Positions 17,697 to 27,973 of a stretch of DNA of 64,000 nucleotides are shown here, piece by piece. The stretch is from positions 682,001-746,000 of the forward strand of contig NZ_AP014636.1 in NCBI RefSeq assembly GCF_001547935.1. The letters are read 5' to 3'. Every line of letters starts with the position of its first letter. The stretch's first letter is position 1. Below the pieces are notes generated by a model. The model did not search any database. It worked only from the letters and a program-made list of their open reading frames with translations, and had not been told where the DNA came from. The stretch comes from Vibrio tritonius (GTDB lineage: Bacteria; Pseudomonadota; Gammaproteobacteria; Enterobacterales; Vibrionaceae). The position numbers were made by a program, and so were the translations under genes.

Positions 17697-17745
17697 AAAT
17701 GACCTCAAGATGCTGAATTTGACCCTTTATCCGCGAGTACAGGTC
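17697..17745. repeat. Degenerate dispersed repeat, copy 1
   Basis: The block beginning AAATGACCTCAAGATG and ending in GAGTACAGGTC resembles a second block at 61651-61698 (AAATGTCTTCAAGATG ... GCGATACAGGTC) in order, spacing and length. Similar CCTCAAGATG-type intergenic repeats are familiar from Vibrio genomes. It separates ectC from ask and also holds a six-bp inverted repeat (CGCGAG/CTCGCG). Confidence 0.45.
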
Positions 17746-17805
17746 TCGCGCAACGGCTCAATTCCTTCTAACGTCAGGTATCTCATTAAATAAAAAGGAG
17801 ACATC

Positions 17806-19227
17806 ATGTCTTACACCGTAGAAAAAATCGGTGGCACCTCCATGACTGCATTTGATGCGGTTTTGGAAAATATAATTTTAAAACCTAACGATCCCTATCA
17901 TCGTGTGTTTGTCGTATCGGCCTATGGCGGTATGACTGACGCGCTCTTAGAGTGCAAGCGCACGGGGAAGCCTGGGGTGTATCAGAAAATAGCTCAGGGA
18001 TCGTCGGATTGGCCTGAAGCGCTAAAAGCGTTGGAGCAACGAATGTTGCTGGTTAACGAACAGTGGTTTGCCGATCCTATGGTGCGATTGCAAGCCGATG
18101 AGTTTATTCAAACTCGTTTAAATCAGGCTAAAAGCTGTATTGAATCCATCTTGAAAGCGTGTGAGTTTGGCCAGTTTTCCCGCGCGGATTATTTGCAGGA
18201 TCTTCGTGAGTTTTTGGCGTCGATAGGAGAGGCGCATAGTGCATTTAATACCGCACTTAAACTGACTTCCCTTGGGATTAATGCAAGTTTTGTTGACCTG
18301 TCTGGTTGGAACACCGCTGAACCGTTGCCACTTGATGAGGTAATTGATAAGGCTTTTGCTCATCGAGATATTTCAAAAGAGCTACCGATTGTGACTGGTT
18401 ATGCTTACTGCAAAGAAGGTCTAATGAATACGTATGACCGAGGTTACAGTGAAATGACCTTTAGCCGTATTGCGGTAAGAACGGGCGCTAAATCGGCTGT
18501 TATTCATAAAGAGTACCATTTGAGTAGTGCTGACCCGCGAATTGTGGGCCCAGAGCGTGTCCGTCCTATGGGACAAACGAATTATGATGTCGCTGCTGAA
18601 CTGGCTCGTCTTGGAATGGAAGCGATTCATCCTAATGCTGCCGCGGGGCTAAAGGAACATGGTATTACCCTGTATGTAAAAAATACGTTTGAGCCCGAAC
18701 ATGAGGGCAGTTGTATTACCAATAGAGAGGCTTCAGAGAAGGCTCGCGTTGAAATCGTCGCAGGTAAAGAAAAGGCGTTTGCTCTTCATATTACAGATGT
18801 TACTCAAAATCACCAGCTTGCCCAACGGTTGGACAAATTACTTGCAAAAATGCGGATTCGTTGCATGGGGCAGGAGAGTAACGGATTAGGGTTAACGGCT
18901 TATCTTTATGGTAAAAGCGGTCAAATTAATCAATTGGTGGATGAGTTACAGCAGGAATTATCAACGGATAACATCACTTTGCGCACGGTGGCTTTAGTTT
19001 CAGCAATTGGAGCGCATATCGATTGTGCTGATGTGGTGAGTCGTGGTGTAAAAGCATTGGCTGATAACGATATTGAAGTACTGTCGGTGCAATCGGGTTT
19101 GCATCAAGTCTCGGTGCAGTACGCTATTGCAGAGCAAGATTACTCAGCAGCAGTGTGTACATTACATCGAGCCCTTATTTCTGCCAAACCGAATCAGGTA
19201 ACGCAAAGCGTTAACCGAGCCGCTTAG
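17806..19227 (+). CDS. ask: Aspartate kinase dedicated to ectoine synthesis
   Basis: The 473-residue protein starts VEKIGGTSM and contains FSRIAVRTGAKSAVIHKEYHLSSADPRIV, the aspartokinase catalytic core, followed by two ACT-type regulatory domains (about residues 310-460). Position directly after ectABC, with AAAAGGAGA before its ATG, marks it as Ask_Ect, which supplies aspartyl phosphate for aspartate semialdehyde and in relatives is less sensitive to feedback inhibition. The gap of 118 bp to ectC is occupied by a degenerate repeat but no terminator, so co-transcription is likely. Confidence 0.93.
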   Translation: MSYTVEKIGGTSMTAFDAVLENIILKPNDPYHRVFVVSAYGGMTDALLECKRTGKPGVYQKIAQGSSDWPEALKALEQRMLLVNEQWFADPMVRLQADEFIQTRLNQAKSCIESILKACEFGQFSRADYLQDLREFLASIGEAHSAFNTALKLTSLGINASFVDLSGWNTAEPLPLDEVIDKAFAHRDISKELPIVTGYAYCKEGLMNTYDRGYSEMTFSRIAVRTGAKSAVIHKEYHLSSADPRIVGPERVRPMGQTNYDVAAELARLGMEAIHPNAAAGLKEHGITLYVKNTFEPEHEGSCITNREASEKARVEIVAGKEKAFALHITDVTQNHQLAQRLDKLLAKMRIRCMGQESNGLGLTAYLYGKSGQINQLVDELQQELSTDNITLRTVALVSAIGAHIDCADVVSRGVKALADNDIEVLSVQSGLHQVSVQYAIAEQDYSAAVCTLHRALISAKPNQVTQSVNRAA

Positions 19228-19260
19228 TAAAAAGAGTAAATGAGTAAGTTAACAGACATA

Positions 19261-19296
19261 AAAAAGGCGGGACATGACATCATCCCGCCTTTTTAT
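19261..19296. terminator. Terminator of the ectoine operon, bidirectional
   Basis: Arms AAAAAGGCGGGA (19261-19272) and TCCCGCCTTTTT (19283-19294) form a strong stem, between ask and a convergent gene. Confidence 0.92.
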
Positions 19297-19335
19297 ATCG
19301 TTTTATGCAGCGATATTGATTAAATCAATCCGTTA

Positions 19336-19827
19336 TTAAACGCCAGCGCGTTTCAATAAGCTTGCCATTAGTGGTGAACTGGTTTTCACCATTTTTGATT
19401 TTTTCTGAAGTTCACTAGCAAGGGCATTATCACCGATGTTGTTAGCTATATGCACCATTGAGTGGTAGAAGTTGCCAGCAGCATTGTTTCCAGAATTTGC
19501 TTTTTGTAATGGTAACAAAAGCTTAGACATTTCTGAGCCGTTCATGCCTTGTTTTACTGCGTACTGCTCAACAGCATCTAATAGACGGTCAAGATCCGCC
19601 ATTGCTTCGTTGCTTTCAGCACCTTGTTTTTTCATTTCTTTCAGGTTGCGGCGACGGATTTGCTTAATTACAAAGTGAGGTGTGTTGAGCTTCTTCAGTC
19701 CAAAATAGCCGAGTGCGACGACCAGAATAATGCCACCAATTGAATACCCCCAGCCAGAGTTAAGAGTGTCCAAAACAGTTTGCATCACTGGCGCGGTATT
19801 AGTTACGTTTGTCGATACTTCTGACAT
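19336..19827 (-). CDS. Uncharacterised single-span membrane protein
   Basis: The 163-residue protein has one strong membrane segment (about residues 28-45, GGIILVVALGYFGLKKL) after a short polar N-terminus, then a basic patch (IKQIRRRNLKEMKK) and a helical C-terminal domain of about 110 residues. The basic patch after the span suggests the C-terminal domain is cytoplasmic. I do not recognise the family. It is convergent with the ectoine operon and monocistronic; no link to ectoine can be claimed. Confidence 0.75.
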   Translation of the reverse strand: MSEVSTNVTNTAPVMQTVLDTLNSGWGYSIGGIILVVALGYFGLKKLNTPHFVIKQIRRRNLKEMKKQGAESNEAMADLDRLLDAVEQYAVKQGMNGSEMSKLLLPLQKANSGNNAAGNFYHSMVHIANNIGDNALASELQKKSKMVKTSSPLMASLLKRAGV

Positions 19828-20181
19828 GTGTCATTCCAGCCTTATCATTGCTTGATCAAAATTCTATAGATAAAGTACATGGCAAAGCGCCTTTGTACTT
19901 TGCGGTAAGTCAGCATTTAGTGAGTTGTCATTTACCGTATCCCCTATTTTTTGGGGCATATCTATAAAAAACAATCTCTAAAGTAGATTTATTTGTGTTT
20001 GGATAGCGAAAATGGGCGTTAGATCAGGAATTTTTCGCAGTGGTGATGGATATTTGAGCGGTTGTGGTGGTTTATTTAGCTACCTTTGCTTTTTCTGTTG
20101 CATTGAAACAACTCGCTATGCTGTTTGATTTTTTTAGATTGGATACGCTAATATGCAGCAAATAGTAGAGCATTAGAGCCG
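19828..20181. other. Intergenic region between divergent genes
   Basis: About 350 bp without a gene. It holds the promoters of the minus-strand membrane protein and of the GntR pair. A short hairpin (CCCC-TATTTTTT-GGGG, near 19941-19956) is visible, but no recognised operator. Confidence 0.4.
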
Positions 20182-20787
20182 ATGATGAATAGTATAAAAA
20201 TTGCCAATACCAAGGATGAAGTATCAGAAATAATTAAACGTGAAATTATCCTAGGAAATTTGAAAGCTAATCAAACGGTGACACAGAACGATATCGCTGA
20301 ACAGTTTGGCTTGTCTCGTATGCCGATTCGAGAAGCATTTAATGAATTGGTATCACAAGGCTTTTTAATCAAATTGCGTAGTCGAAAGCTAGTGGTTGCT
20401 AATATTTCATCGTTAACTGTTATAAATTATAATGAAGCTCTTTGTTCACTGGAATTATCTCTATTTGATAATATTGATGTGCCTAAATATATTGATGATT
20501 TAAAGTTGATATTAATAGCCAATGATTTTCCCCCTAAAGATAAGATCTTAAGATTCCATCAGTATATATCAGAGATTATAGCTGATCATTTTATTATAAC
20601 CATGCATTATAATATGCTTAATTCATTTATTATTCCGTGTGTTAAATATTTTGATTTTCACACAAAAAGTGCCGTTGATGAACTAAAATTAGCAGTGGAT
20701 AGCTTAGGAAAAAATGACATGATTTCATTTAAAAACAAGCTAAAAAAATCGAATGAAATTATTTTGGATAAATTGATAAACCAATGA
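20182..20787 (+). CDS. GntR-family regulator with atypical C-terminal domain
   Basis: The 201-residue protein has a GntR winged helix at residues about 10-75 (VSEIIKREIILGNLK, then LSRMPIREAFNELVSQG). The C-terminal part (about 80-200) is rich in Ile, Lys and Asn, and the usual FCD metal-ligand pattern is not apparent. Codon use is clearly more AT-rich than in the neighbours, which may reflect acquisition or relaxed selection. It overlaps the next GntR gene by 4 bp. Both precede the convergent tartrate/oxaloacetate operon and may regulate it. Confidence 0.8.
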   Translation: MMNSIKIANTKDEVSEIIKREIILGNLKANQTVTQNDIAEQFGLSRMPIREAFNELVSQGFLIKLRSRKLVVANISSLTVINYNEALCSLELSLFDNIDVPKYIDDLKLILIANDFPPKDKILRFHQYISEIIADHFIITMHYNMLNSFIIPCVKYFDFHTKSAVDELKLAVDSLGKNDMISFKNKLKKSNEIILDKLINQ

Positions 20788-21434
20788 TGAATATCAAGCC
20801 CATAAAATTACTTCCCGCTCGAGAGCAGGTCGCTGCAGAACTTAGAAAAGCGATACTTTCCAACAAGTACAAACAAGGTGATACGATCGCGCTCGATGAG
20901 GTTTCTAAATCGTTGGGTGTTTCTGTCACCCCCGTACGAGAAGCCTTACAACTACTAAGTGCGGATGGATTGATCGCTCTTCGGCCCAATAAAGGGGCGA
21001 TGGTACTTGGGATCACTGAGCAATATATAAAGGAGCATTTCGAACTTAGATTAATATTAGAGGGAGAGATGATTCGTAAAGTATGTAATAGTCAATCAGT
21101 CGACATCAGTGAAATTATTTCTGCATTTTCTGCTGCAGAAGTTGATCTAGAAGAAAATGATGCAAGAAATTATTCTCATTTGAATCAGGCGTTCCACATG
21201 GCAATATGGAATGCTGCTGGAAATCAAAGAATCGCTACCTTACTTAGCACGCTTTGGAATGGCTTATCTATAGGTTTAAATACCACAGAAAAAGAGTATG
21301 CCATTAAATCTATTATCGAACATAGAGAATTACTAAGTGCGATTAAAAATAAAGACGCAGATAGAGCTTGTAACTTAATGAAGGAGCATATCGAACGTAG
21401 TATGCGAGATATGCTGACGAACTTAGGCAATTAA
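20784..21434 (+). CDS. GntR/FadR-family (FCD) transcriptional regulator
   Basis: The 216-residue protein has the GntR helix-turn-helix (about residues 12-75, VTPVREALQLLSADG) and an FCD effector domain with the metal-ligand pattern ELRLILEGE, NQAFHMAIW, IIEHRELL and MKEHIERS. FCD regulators respond to small carboxylates. The gene is coupled to the preceding GntR gene (4-bp overlap) and faces the tartrate operon tail to tail across a terminator. It is the best candidate for that operon's specific regulator, by position only. Confidence 0.88.
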   Translation: MMNIKPIKLLPAREQVAAELRKAILSNKYKQGDTIALDEVSKSLGVSVTPVREALQLLSADGLIALRPNKGAMVLGITEQYIKEHFELRLILEGEMIRKVCNSQSVDISEIISAFSAAEVDLEENDARNYSHLNQAFHMAIWNAAGNQRIATLLSTLWNGLSIGLNTTEKEYAIKSIIEHRELLSAIKNKDADRACNLMKEHIERSMRDMLTNLGN

Positions 21435-21486
21435 TCGGGTTCCCCATCTACCTAAATGACTCACCTTTAAGTACCATTTTTAGCAT

Positions 21487-21519
21487 AATTTGATTGGGGT
21501 CTAAAACCCCAATCAAATT
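21487..21519. terminator. Bidirectional terminator
   Basis: A 13-bp perfect stem (AATTTGATTGGGG, CCCCAATCAAATT) with a seven-base loop lies between the convergent GntR gene and oadB. Confidence 0.9.
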
Positions 21520-21543
21520 TATAAAATGCTCAAAAAAGGCAGA

Positions 21544-22851
21544 TCATCCAAGCACATATTTGATCATCACGCCTGCGGCTACCGCAGAGCCGATCACACC
21601 AGCAACGTTTGGACCCATCGCATGCATCAGGAGGAAGTTTTGGTTATTGGCTTCCAAACCGATTTTGTTGGATACACGTGCCGCCATTGGTACGGCAGAG
21701 ACCCCAGCAGAACCAATGAGTGGGTTAATCGGATCTTTAGAGAAGCGGTTAAGCAATTTCGCCATAAGCACACCGGCTGCAGTACCGACACAGAAGGCCA
21801 AAATACCTAAGCAGAGAATGCCGATGGTTTGTGGTTGCAAGAATTTATCCGCCATCAGTTTTGAGCCAACAGAGAGACCTAGGAAAATAGTCACAATGTT
21901 GATCAATCCATTTTGCGCTGTATCAGAGAGACGTTCTACCACACCACATTCACGCATTAAGTTACCAAAGCAGAACATGCCCAGTAGCGGGGTTGCTGAT
22001 GGCAATAGCATCGCAATCAACACCAACAGCAGTAGCGGGAAGCAGATCTTTTCTAGCTTGTGCACTTGGCGAAGCTGACTCATCTGGATCTTACGTTCTG
22101 CATCGCTAGTTAAAGCACGCATAATCGGTGGTTGGATCATCGGCACCAATGCCATGTACGAGTAGGCAGCCACCGCGATAGCACCTAATAGCTCTGGTGC
22201 CAGCAAGCTGGATACGTAAATAGCGGTTGGGCCGTCAGCGCCACCGATAATACCGATAGCGGCTGCTTGAGATACGCTAAAGTCCATCACACCCAGTTGG
22301 CTAAGGCCTAATGCACCCAATACGGTGGTAAAGATACCGAATTGAGCTGCCGCGCCAAGAAGCAATGTTTTTGGGTTAGCCAGCAGTGGACCAAAGTCGG
22401 TCATTGCGCCTACACCCATAAAGATCACGAGTGGAGCCGCCCCTGACGCAATTGCCACATGATAGAACTGATACAGCATGCCATCAGTGTAAGTGTATTG
22501 CTCAGCCAGTAAGTTAAGAGACGCTAACTGGGTTGGTGTTGCGCTATGAATCGCCTCTTTAATGGCTTCTGCACCTGCCCCCGCACTCATGTGCAATACG
22601 TTAGCAAACGCCGCCATGACATCCGGTTTCGCTGCGTAAATCGCATTTTCGATTGCCGACATGGCCAAACCTGCGTCTGGCAAGTTAGACAAAATGCCAC
22701 CAAAACCAATTGGAACCAAAAGAAGAGGTTCGAATTGTTTGACAATCGCCAAATAGAGCAATACCAGCCCGATGACGATCATCACGGCTTGTCCCCACTG
22801 TAAGTGGAAAAAGCCAAAGTCATTCACCATTGCGATGATGTTATCCATCAT
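21544..22851 (-). CDS. oadB: Oxaloacetate decarboxylase beta subunit (Na+ pump)
   Basis: The 435-residue polytopic membrane protein matches OadB, which carries out decarboxylation of carboxybiotin and couples it to Na+ export. The conserved segments [16 protein letters not shown], NTGxG-type loops replaced here by SAGAGAE, and the C-terminal [33 protein letters not shown] are visible. It is the last gene of a G-A-B operon order (oadG-oadA-oadB) read on the minus strand, 17 bp after oadA. Na+ specificity is inferred from family and from the marine setting. Confidence 0.95.
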   Translation of the reverse strand: MMDNIIAMVNDFGFFHLQWGQAVMIVIGLVLLYLAIVKQFEPLLLVPIGFGGILSNLPDAGLAMSAIENAIYAAKPDVMAAFANVLHMSAGAGAEAIKEAIHSATPTQLASLNLLAEQYTYTDGMLYQFYHVAIASGAAPLVIFMGVGAMTDFGPLLANPKTLLLGAAAQFGIFTTVLGALGLSQLGVMDFSVSQAAAIGIIGGADGPTAIYVSSLLAPELLGAIAVAAYSYMALVPMIQPPIMRALTSDAERKIQMSQLRQVHKLEKICFPLLLLVLIAMLLPSATPLLGMFCFGNLMRECGVVERLSDTAQNGLINIVTIFLGLSVGSKLMADKFLQPQTIGILCLGILAFCVGTAAGVLMAKLLNRFSKDPINPLIGSAGVSAVPMAARVSNKIGLEANNQNFLLMHAMGPNVAGVIGSAVAAGVMIKYVLG

Positions 22852-22868
22852 GGTTACACCTCACTCGA

Positions 22869-24671
22869 TTATGCCAATACCAGTAGGGCATCACCCATTT
22901 GTACGGCATCACCTTCACTCACATCAATACTGCTTACGACACCATCATGAGGTGCACGAATTTCAGTTTCCATTTTCATTGCTTCAAGCGTGAGCAATAC
23001 GTCACCTTCTTGCACTTGCTCGCCCGCTTTGGCGTTGATTTTCCAGATGTTACCTGCAAGAGGGGCATTCATGGTTTCGCCTGTTGCGGCAGCGACTGGT
23101 GCTGGAGCAGATTCTGCAACGGGAGCTGCAGGCGCGGTAGAGACTTGTGTAATGTCGCCACCTTCAGCCACTTTCACCACATAGTTTTGGTTGTTGACTG
23201 TGATGGTGTAGATACCAGCATCGGCTTTTTGGGTTGAATTTGCAGCGGTCACTTTTTTCTCTTCCTTCGTTGGTGCTTGAGGTGCAGGTTCAAATGCATC
23301 AGGGTTATTACGGTTAGCTAGGAATTTCCAAGCTACTTGGTCAAATAGAGCGACCATCAATACGTCATCAACGGCGTTTTCACTTAAGGTGATGCCTTTC
23401 TCTTTGGCTTGTTGAACAACAGATTGTTGCAGCTCCACCATTTCTGGCGCGATGTTATCTGCTGGACGACATGTGATGGCTTGTGCGCCATCTAACACGC
23501 GTTGTTGTAGCTCAGTGTTGACTGGCGCGGGAGTGCGGCCATATTCGCCTTTTAGGATACCGGCCGTTTCTTTGGTGATGCTCTTGTAGCGTTCACCCAT
23601 CAAGACGTTGATAACCGATTGAGTACCCACAATTTGCGATGTTGGGGTAACCAGTGGGATAGAACCAAGGTCTTCACGAACGCGTGGGATTTCTTCCAAT
23701 ACTTGGTCAAGTTTGTCTAACGCATTTTGCTGTTTGAGCTGGTTTTCCATGTTGGTCAACATGCCGCCAGGCACTTGAGCAATCAGAATGCGTGAGTCAG
23801 AGCCTTTCATCATGCCTTCAAACGCATGGTATTTCTTACGTACTTCACGGAAGTATGCAGAAATTTTCTCTAGCTTGTGTAGGTCAAGACCCGTGTCGTA
23901 ACCGGTGTTTTGCAATGTGGCTACGAGAGATTCTGTGGCAGGGTGGCCGTAAGTACCACTCATGCTTGAAATAGCGGTATCAACGCGGTCAACACCCGCT
24001 TCAATCGCTTTAAGCAGGGTCATGTCAGCCATGCCAGTGGTGGAGTGGCAGTGCAAGTGCAGTTCAACGTCGACTTGTTTTTTCAAGGTTTGAACCAACT
24101 CAGCAGCTTGGAAAGGCGTTAAAATGCCAGACATGTCTTTAATGGCAATTGAATCGACACCTTCTTCTGCCAATTGCTGCGCTACATCAACCCAAGTTTG
24201 TAGGTTGTGTGCCGGGCTGGTGGTGTAGCTTAGAGTGCCTTGCGCATGCGCGCCCTGTTTTTTCACAGCACGAATCGCTTGTTGCATGTTGCGCGGGTCG
24301 TTCATCGCATCAAACACGCGGAATACGTCCATACCATTTTTCACTGCACGCTCAACAAACGTATCAACCACGTCGTCAGCATAGTGGCGGTAGCCCAGTA
24401 GGTTTTGACCACGCAGCAGCATTTGCAGCGGCGTTTTAGGCATGGCTTTTTTTAGAGTGCGCAAGCGTTCCCATGGGTCTTCACCTAAGAAACGAATGCA
24501 ACTATCAAATGTTGCGCCGCCCCAACACTCAAGAGACCAGTAACCGATGTCGTCAAGTTGTGCAGCAATAGGCAACATGTCGTCTAAACGTAGACGAGTT
24601 GCAAAAAGAGATTGGTGGGCGTCACGAAGCACTACGTCGGTAATACCAACGCGTTTAGTAGCCTGAGTCAT
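22869..24671 (-). CDS. oadA: Oxaloacetate decarboxylase alpha subunit (biotin carrier)
   Basis: The 600-residue protein has an HMGL/pyruvate-carboxylase-like TIM barrel ([14 protein letters not shown] at about residue 13, metal His pair in HLHCHSTTG), a conserved carboxylase domain, a Pro/Ala-rich linker ([19 protein letters not shown]) and a C-terminal biotinyl domain with the biotin Lys in EAMKMETE. It transfers CO2 from oxaloacetate to biotin, giving pyruvate. The linker and lipoyl-like domain are complete. Confidence 0.96.
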   Translation of the reverse strand: MTQATKRVGITDVVLRDAHQSLFATRLRLDDMLPIAAQLDDIGYWSLECWGGATFDSCIRFLGEDPWERLRTLKKAMPKTPLQMLLRGQNLLGYRHYADDVVDTFVERAVKNGMDVFRVFDAMNDPRNMQQAIRAVKKQGAHAQGTLSYTTSPAHNLQTWVDVAQQLAEEGVDSIAIKDMSGILTPFQAAELVQTLKKQVDVELHLHCHSTTGMADMTLLKAIEAGVDRVDTAISSMSGTYGHPATESLVATLQNTGYDTGLDLHKLEKISAYFREVRKKYHAFEGMMKGSDSRILIAQVPGGMLTNMENQLKQQNALDKLDQVLEEIPRVREDLGSIPLVTPTSQIVGTQSVINVLMGERYKSITKETAGILKGEYGRTPAPVNTELQQRVLDGAQAITCRPADNIAPEMVELQQSVVQQAKEKGITLSENAVDDVLMVALFDQVAWKFLANRNNPDAFEPAPQAPTKEEKKVTAANSTQKADAGIYTITVNNQNYVVKVAEGGDITQVSTAPAAPVAESAPAPVAAATGETMNAPLAGNIWKINAKAGEQVQEGDVLLTLEAMKMETEIRAPHDGVVSSIDVSEGDAVQMGDALLVLA

Positions 24672-24694
24672 CTCGAAGTTCTCCTTTATTATGA

Positions 24695-24961
24695 TTATGA
24701 GTTTTGCTGTTGTTGAGCTCGATGGTGATGAACTGCAGCAGTTAAAACGGCGATTAATTGATCATCTTGTGCAGGTTTTGGAGCTACAACAGGTTTGGTT
24801 TTAGCTTTAGCTTTTGGTGCGACGGGAGGAGGCGCAAAGCGGGTAATGACGCGAGACATTCCCGTTGTTGCATAGACCAAAAAGATAAGGAAGATAAAGA
24901 CAAATCCCATACCCAAAGTGAGTAGGTTAATGCCCTCCATAAAGAGCGATGTTTCTTGCAT
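24695..24961 (-). CDS. oadG: Oxaloacetate decarboxylase gamma subunit
   Basis: The 88-residue protein has one N-terminal membrane helix (about residues 11-33) and a Pro-Ala-Lys-rich linker ([14 protein letters not shown]), ending in a polar His-containing tail ([11 protein letters not shown]) that binds Zn in characterised OadG. It anchors OadA to OadB. It is placed 23 bp before oadA. Confidence 0.93.
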   Translation of the reverse strand: MQETSLFMEGINLLTLGMGFVFIFLIFLVYATTGMSRVITRFAPPPVAPKAKAKTKPVVAPKPAQDDQLIAVLTAAVHHHRAQQQQNS

Positions 24962-24976
24962 AGCAATCTTTCCAAT

Positions 24977-25001
24977 AGGGCAGCATCATTGATGCTGCCC
25001 T
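24977..25001 (-). other. Intercistronic hairpin between ttdB and oadG
   Basis: An 11-bp perfect stem (AGGGCAGCATC / GATGCTGCCCT) with a three-base loop lies in the 46-bp gap. No U run follows on the minus strand, so it looks more like an mRNA-stabilising or processing hairpin than a terminator. Confidence 0.6.
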
Positions 25002-25007
25002 GTATTG

Positions 25008-25622
25008 TTATTTGATGAATTTTACGTGTTGACAAATCTCTTCGTAGACCTGCTCTTTTCGTTGGTTGTAAATTACTTTCTTCTCTTCAAACAGGTTGCG
25101 CCCATGGGTATCAATCGAAACAATCAGTGGTCCAAATTCTTTTACTTTGCATACCCACAAAGTTTCAGGCATACCAAGGTCTTTCCAGTGTGCATCGACA
25201 ATTTCTTCTACTTGAGTAGCAGCGCGTACGGCACAACCTGCCGGATACACGACATGTAAGGCTTTGTATTTCTCGCAGCCTTCTTGAGTACCCGCTCCCA
25301 TGCCACCTTTACCGACGATCAGTTTTACACCGGTTTGCTCGATAAATTCTTTTTCAAATTTTTCCATGCGCATACTGGTTGTTGGGCCGATGGAGACCAT
25401 CTCGTATTTATCATTATCTAGAGGGCGAATGATGGGGCCGGCATGAAATATCGCAAGGCCATTAATATCCACTGGTAGCTCGCGTTTTTCTTCGATAAGA
25501 CGACGATGCGCTACATCGCGACAAGTGACTAAATATCCTGTTAGATAGATGACATCACCCACATTGATATCTTCAAGATCGCTAGAGGAAATAGGGGTGG
25601 TTAGGATCTTCTTGTCGCTCAT
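25008..25622 (-). CDS. ttdB: L(+)-tartrate dehydratase beta subunit
   Basis: The 204-residue protein resembles remembered E. coli TtdB over its length: [65 protein letters not shown] and [20 protein letters not shown]. With TtdA it dehydrates L-tartrate to oxaloacetate. Class I fumarate hydratase beta domains are related, but the separate subunit and operon context favour tartrate. Its start overlaps the end of ttdA by 4 bp. Confidence 0.9.
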   Translation of the reverse strand: MSDKKILTTPISSSDLEDINVGDVIYLTGYLVTCRDVAHRRLIEEKRELPVDINGLAIFHAGPIIRPLDNDKYEMVSIGPTTSMRMEKFEKEFIEQTGVKLIVGKGGMGAGTQEGCEKYKALHVVYPAGCAVRAATQVEEIVDAHWKDLGMPETLWVCKVKEFGPLIVSIDTHGRNLFEEKKVIYNQRKEQVYEEICQHVKFIK

Positions 25623-26518
25623 AGTTCTACTCCTGAGTGTGATGTGATGGTGTAATTTAATTCATGATCAAAGACGATATGACCGCGACGATGTGACCAG
25701 CAGCCTGTGCTGACAGCAACACCGATAGTAGATGGATGGCGGGCACTATTTTCAATATGGACACCCATCACCGACTTGTTGCCAGACATACCTTGTGGGC
25801 CTAAACCAATTTTATTGATGCCGTCTTCTAAGAGCTGCTCCATCTTCGCGGCGCGTTCATTTTCATTGTGGCTACCAATCGGGCGCATGAGTGCTTTTTT
25901 GGACAATAGGGCGGCCGTTTCTACTGAGGTTGCCACACCGACACCAACCAACAGAGGAGGGCAAGCGTTTAGGCCATAGCTGGTCATGATATCGAGAACA
26001 AACTCGGTCACACCTTCATAGCCCATGCCGGGCATGAGCACGCCAGCTTTGCCGGGTAAGGTGCAGCCGCCGCCTGCCATGTAGGCATCAATTTCTAATG
26101 TGTCGCTATCTGGAATCATTTCCCAGAAAATAGAGGGCGTACCTTTACCAATATTTTTGCCAGTATTATATTCGTCGAATGTTTGTACACTGTTGTGTCT
26201 TAACGGAGCGTTTTCTGTGGCATACAAAACAGACTCGGTTAGCACTTTCTCTAACTTTCCGATATAAGGAAAGTTCTCACCACATTTTAAGAAAAATTGA
26301 ATTACACCCGTATCTTGGCAACTTGGTCTATTTAATTCTCTTGCCAAATTTTGGTTCTCAAACATGGTGCTGTATATGGCAGTCGCCAATCGAGAATCTT
26401 CTTGGGTACGTAATTCAGTTAATTTGTTCATTACATCATCAGGTAATATTTTACCTATCAGAGAAACGAACTTTCCCATCGTGATCGTCATTTCTTCAAT
26501 TTTGGATTGATTATTCAC
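25619..26518 (-). CDS. ttdA: L(+)-tartrate dehydratase alpha subunit (Fe-S)
   Basis: The 299-residue protein matches TtdA with the three Fe-S cluster Cys contexts [21 protein letters not shown] and [12 protein letters not shown], and the substrate block APLRHNSVQ. It forms the oxygen-sensitive 4Fe-4S dehydratase with TtdB. The gene follows the transporter gene and leads into ttdB with a 4-bp overlap. A two-subunit fumarase from the same superfamily is the main alternative. The FNR-type site upstream fits an oxygen-labile enzyme used in anaerobic growth. Confidence 0.9.
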   Translation of the reverse strand: MNNQSKIEEMTITMGKFVSLIGKILPDDVMNKLTELRTQEDSRLATAIYSTMFENQNLARELNRPSCQDTGVIQFFLKCGENFPYIGKLEKVLTESVLYATENAPLRHNSVQTFDEYNTGKNIGKGTPSIFWEMIPDSDTLEIDAYMAGGGCTLPGKAGVLMPGMGYEGVTEFVLDIMTSYGLNACPPLLVGVGVATSVETAALLSKKALMRPIGSHNENERAAKMEQLLEDGINKIGLGPQGMSGNKSVMGVHIENSARHPSTIGVAVSTGCWSHRRGHIVFDHELNYTITSHSGVEL

Positions 26519-26540
26519 ATTGATTCTCCAGTAGTAATAA

Positions 26541-27806
26541 TTAATGAAAGAATGGATATAAAATAGGGAGCAAAATCATGCTGACAATCGTCGATACGAC
26601 AATCAGCGGTAACCCTGATTTCATATAATCACTGAATTTGAAACCGCCAGGGCCTAATACCATCGCGTTGGCTGGCATGCCGATTGGTGTGGCGTAGGCG
26701 AGTGAGCCACCGATAACGACCGCCATCATGACAGCACGAGGATCCGCGCCAATGCTCATTGATATGGACATGCCGATAGGGACCAGTAAAGCCGTTGTCG
26801 CGGTATTGGACATAAAATTGGTGAGCACAACCGCGAGCATGAAAATGACAAACATAATAAGGAACATTGAGGCATGACTTCCTAAGGAATTTAATACCGA
26901 TGTGGCAATTTGTTCACCAGCCCCTGTCTTTTGCATCGCCTGTGCAAGCCCTAACGTTCCGCCGAATAAAAATATCGTTTTCATGTCGATTGAACGATAA
27001 ACCTGTTGTTCATTTATAACGCCAACAATAGGAAGAATTAACGCACCAATAGCACCAGAAATATGAAGTGGAATACCAATCTGTTTCTCAAAAACCATGG
27101 CTAGAATAGTAATGGTTAATACAACAAGAGATGTATATTTCTTCCAGTTTGGAATGTGGCTATAGTCGATTTCATCTTCTTCATGCTTATTACTGGCGTT
27201 TGTATTCGGCAAATATTTATAACCAAAAGTAGCAATAAATAGGGTACCGATGATTAACATTGGTAAGCCAACATAGGCATATTCAAAAAAGCTGAATCCT
27301 AGATTTACTTCCTCTAAAGCTGATTGGGCGATCATGTTGCCTGGGGCGCCAATGAGACTCAAATTGCCGCCCATCGCTGCCGCAAAGACCACTGGCATCA
27401 GCAATTTGGAGCGTGAAAATCCTGATTTTGCCGCTAACCCAACCACGACAGGGATTAAAACGGCCGCGGTGCCGGTATTGGAGAGAAGGCCGGACATGAG
27501 TCCGGTGATGGTCATAGTTGCGACCACCAATTGTTTTTCTGTCTTAGCAAATTTGGTAACGATACCGCCAATTTGCTTCGCCATTCCCGTTTCAAAAAGA
27601 GCGGCACCGATAATGAACATGTCCACAAATAGAACGACATTCTTATTGATGAAACCGGAAAATGCTTCGTGTGCGTCAAGTACTCCGGTCAAAACTAAAG
27701 CAACGCACACTAACATCGAGGTAAGCGCTAGTGGGATTCGCTCCCAAACGAACATCACTACTGCAAAGAGCAGAATGATCAGTGTAATGGATGTAGGGGC
27801 CATCAT
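26541..27806 (-). CDS. SLC13/DASS-type anion permease, probable tartrate transporter
   Basis: The 421-residue protein has about eleven hydrophobic segments and the duplicated SNT-type motifs of this superfamily (LLSNTGTAAVLIPV near residue 110 and FMSNTATTALLVPIG near residue 335), plus NLSLIGAPGNMIA. Such proteins move di- and tricarboxylates by Na+ symport or by exchange. As first gene of the ttd-oad operon (23 bp before ttdA), it most likely imports tartrate, perhaps by exchange with succinate as E. coli TtdT does. AAGGAGAC precedes its ATG. Confidence 0.85.
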   Translation of the reverse strand: MMAPTSITLIILLFAVVMFVWERIPLALTSMLVCVALVLTGVLDAHEAFSGFINKNVVLFVDMFIIGAALFETGMAKQIGGIVTKFAKTEKQLVVATMTITGLMSGLLSNTGTAAVLIPVVVGLAAKSGFSRSKLLMPVVFAAAMGGNLSLIGAPGNMIAQSALEEVNLGFSFFEYAYVGLPMLIIGTLFIATFGYKYLPNTNASNKHEEDEIDYSHIPNWKKYTSLVVLTITILAMVFEKQIGIPLHISGAIGALILPIVGVINEQQVYRSIDMKTIFLFGGTLGLAQAMQKTGAGEQIATSVLNSLGSHASMFLIMFVIFMLAVVLTNFMSNTATTALLVPIGMSISMSIGADPRAVMMAVVIGGSLAYATPIGMPANAMVLGPGGFKFSDYMKSGLPLIVVSTIVSMILLPILYPFFH

Positions 27807-27937
27807 GTCTCCTTAATATTTTATATTTGATAATGGATCCATTGAGGTGAACATTAAGCCAATATTGAGGTTTTGTCTTGATCATTTTTAAGGATCATTC
27901 ATGAATCTTTGATGGAGTGCGCAATAATGCTATACAA

Positions 27938-27953
27938 CGTGACGTATATCACC
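27938..27953. promoter_or_regulatory. CRP-type site upstream of the tartrate operon
   Basis: CGTGACGTATATCACC contains GTGA-N6-TCAC, the core of the CRP palindrome, 132 bp or more upstream of the transporter start. Confidence 0.55.
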
Positions 27954-27973
27954 TTTGAGTCTGTGCTAATAAA

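Noticed and set aside
24962..25007. Terminator splitting the ttd and oad genes
   Set aside because: The hairpin is strong but has no U run on the transcribed strand, and the pathway logic favours one operon.
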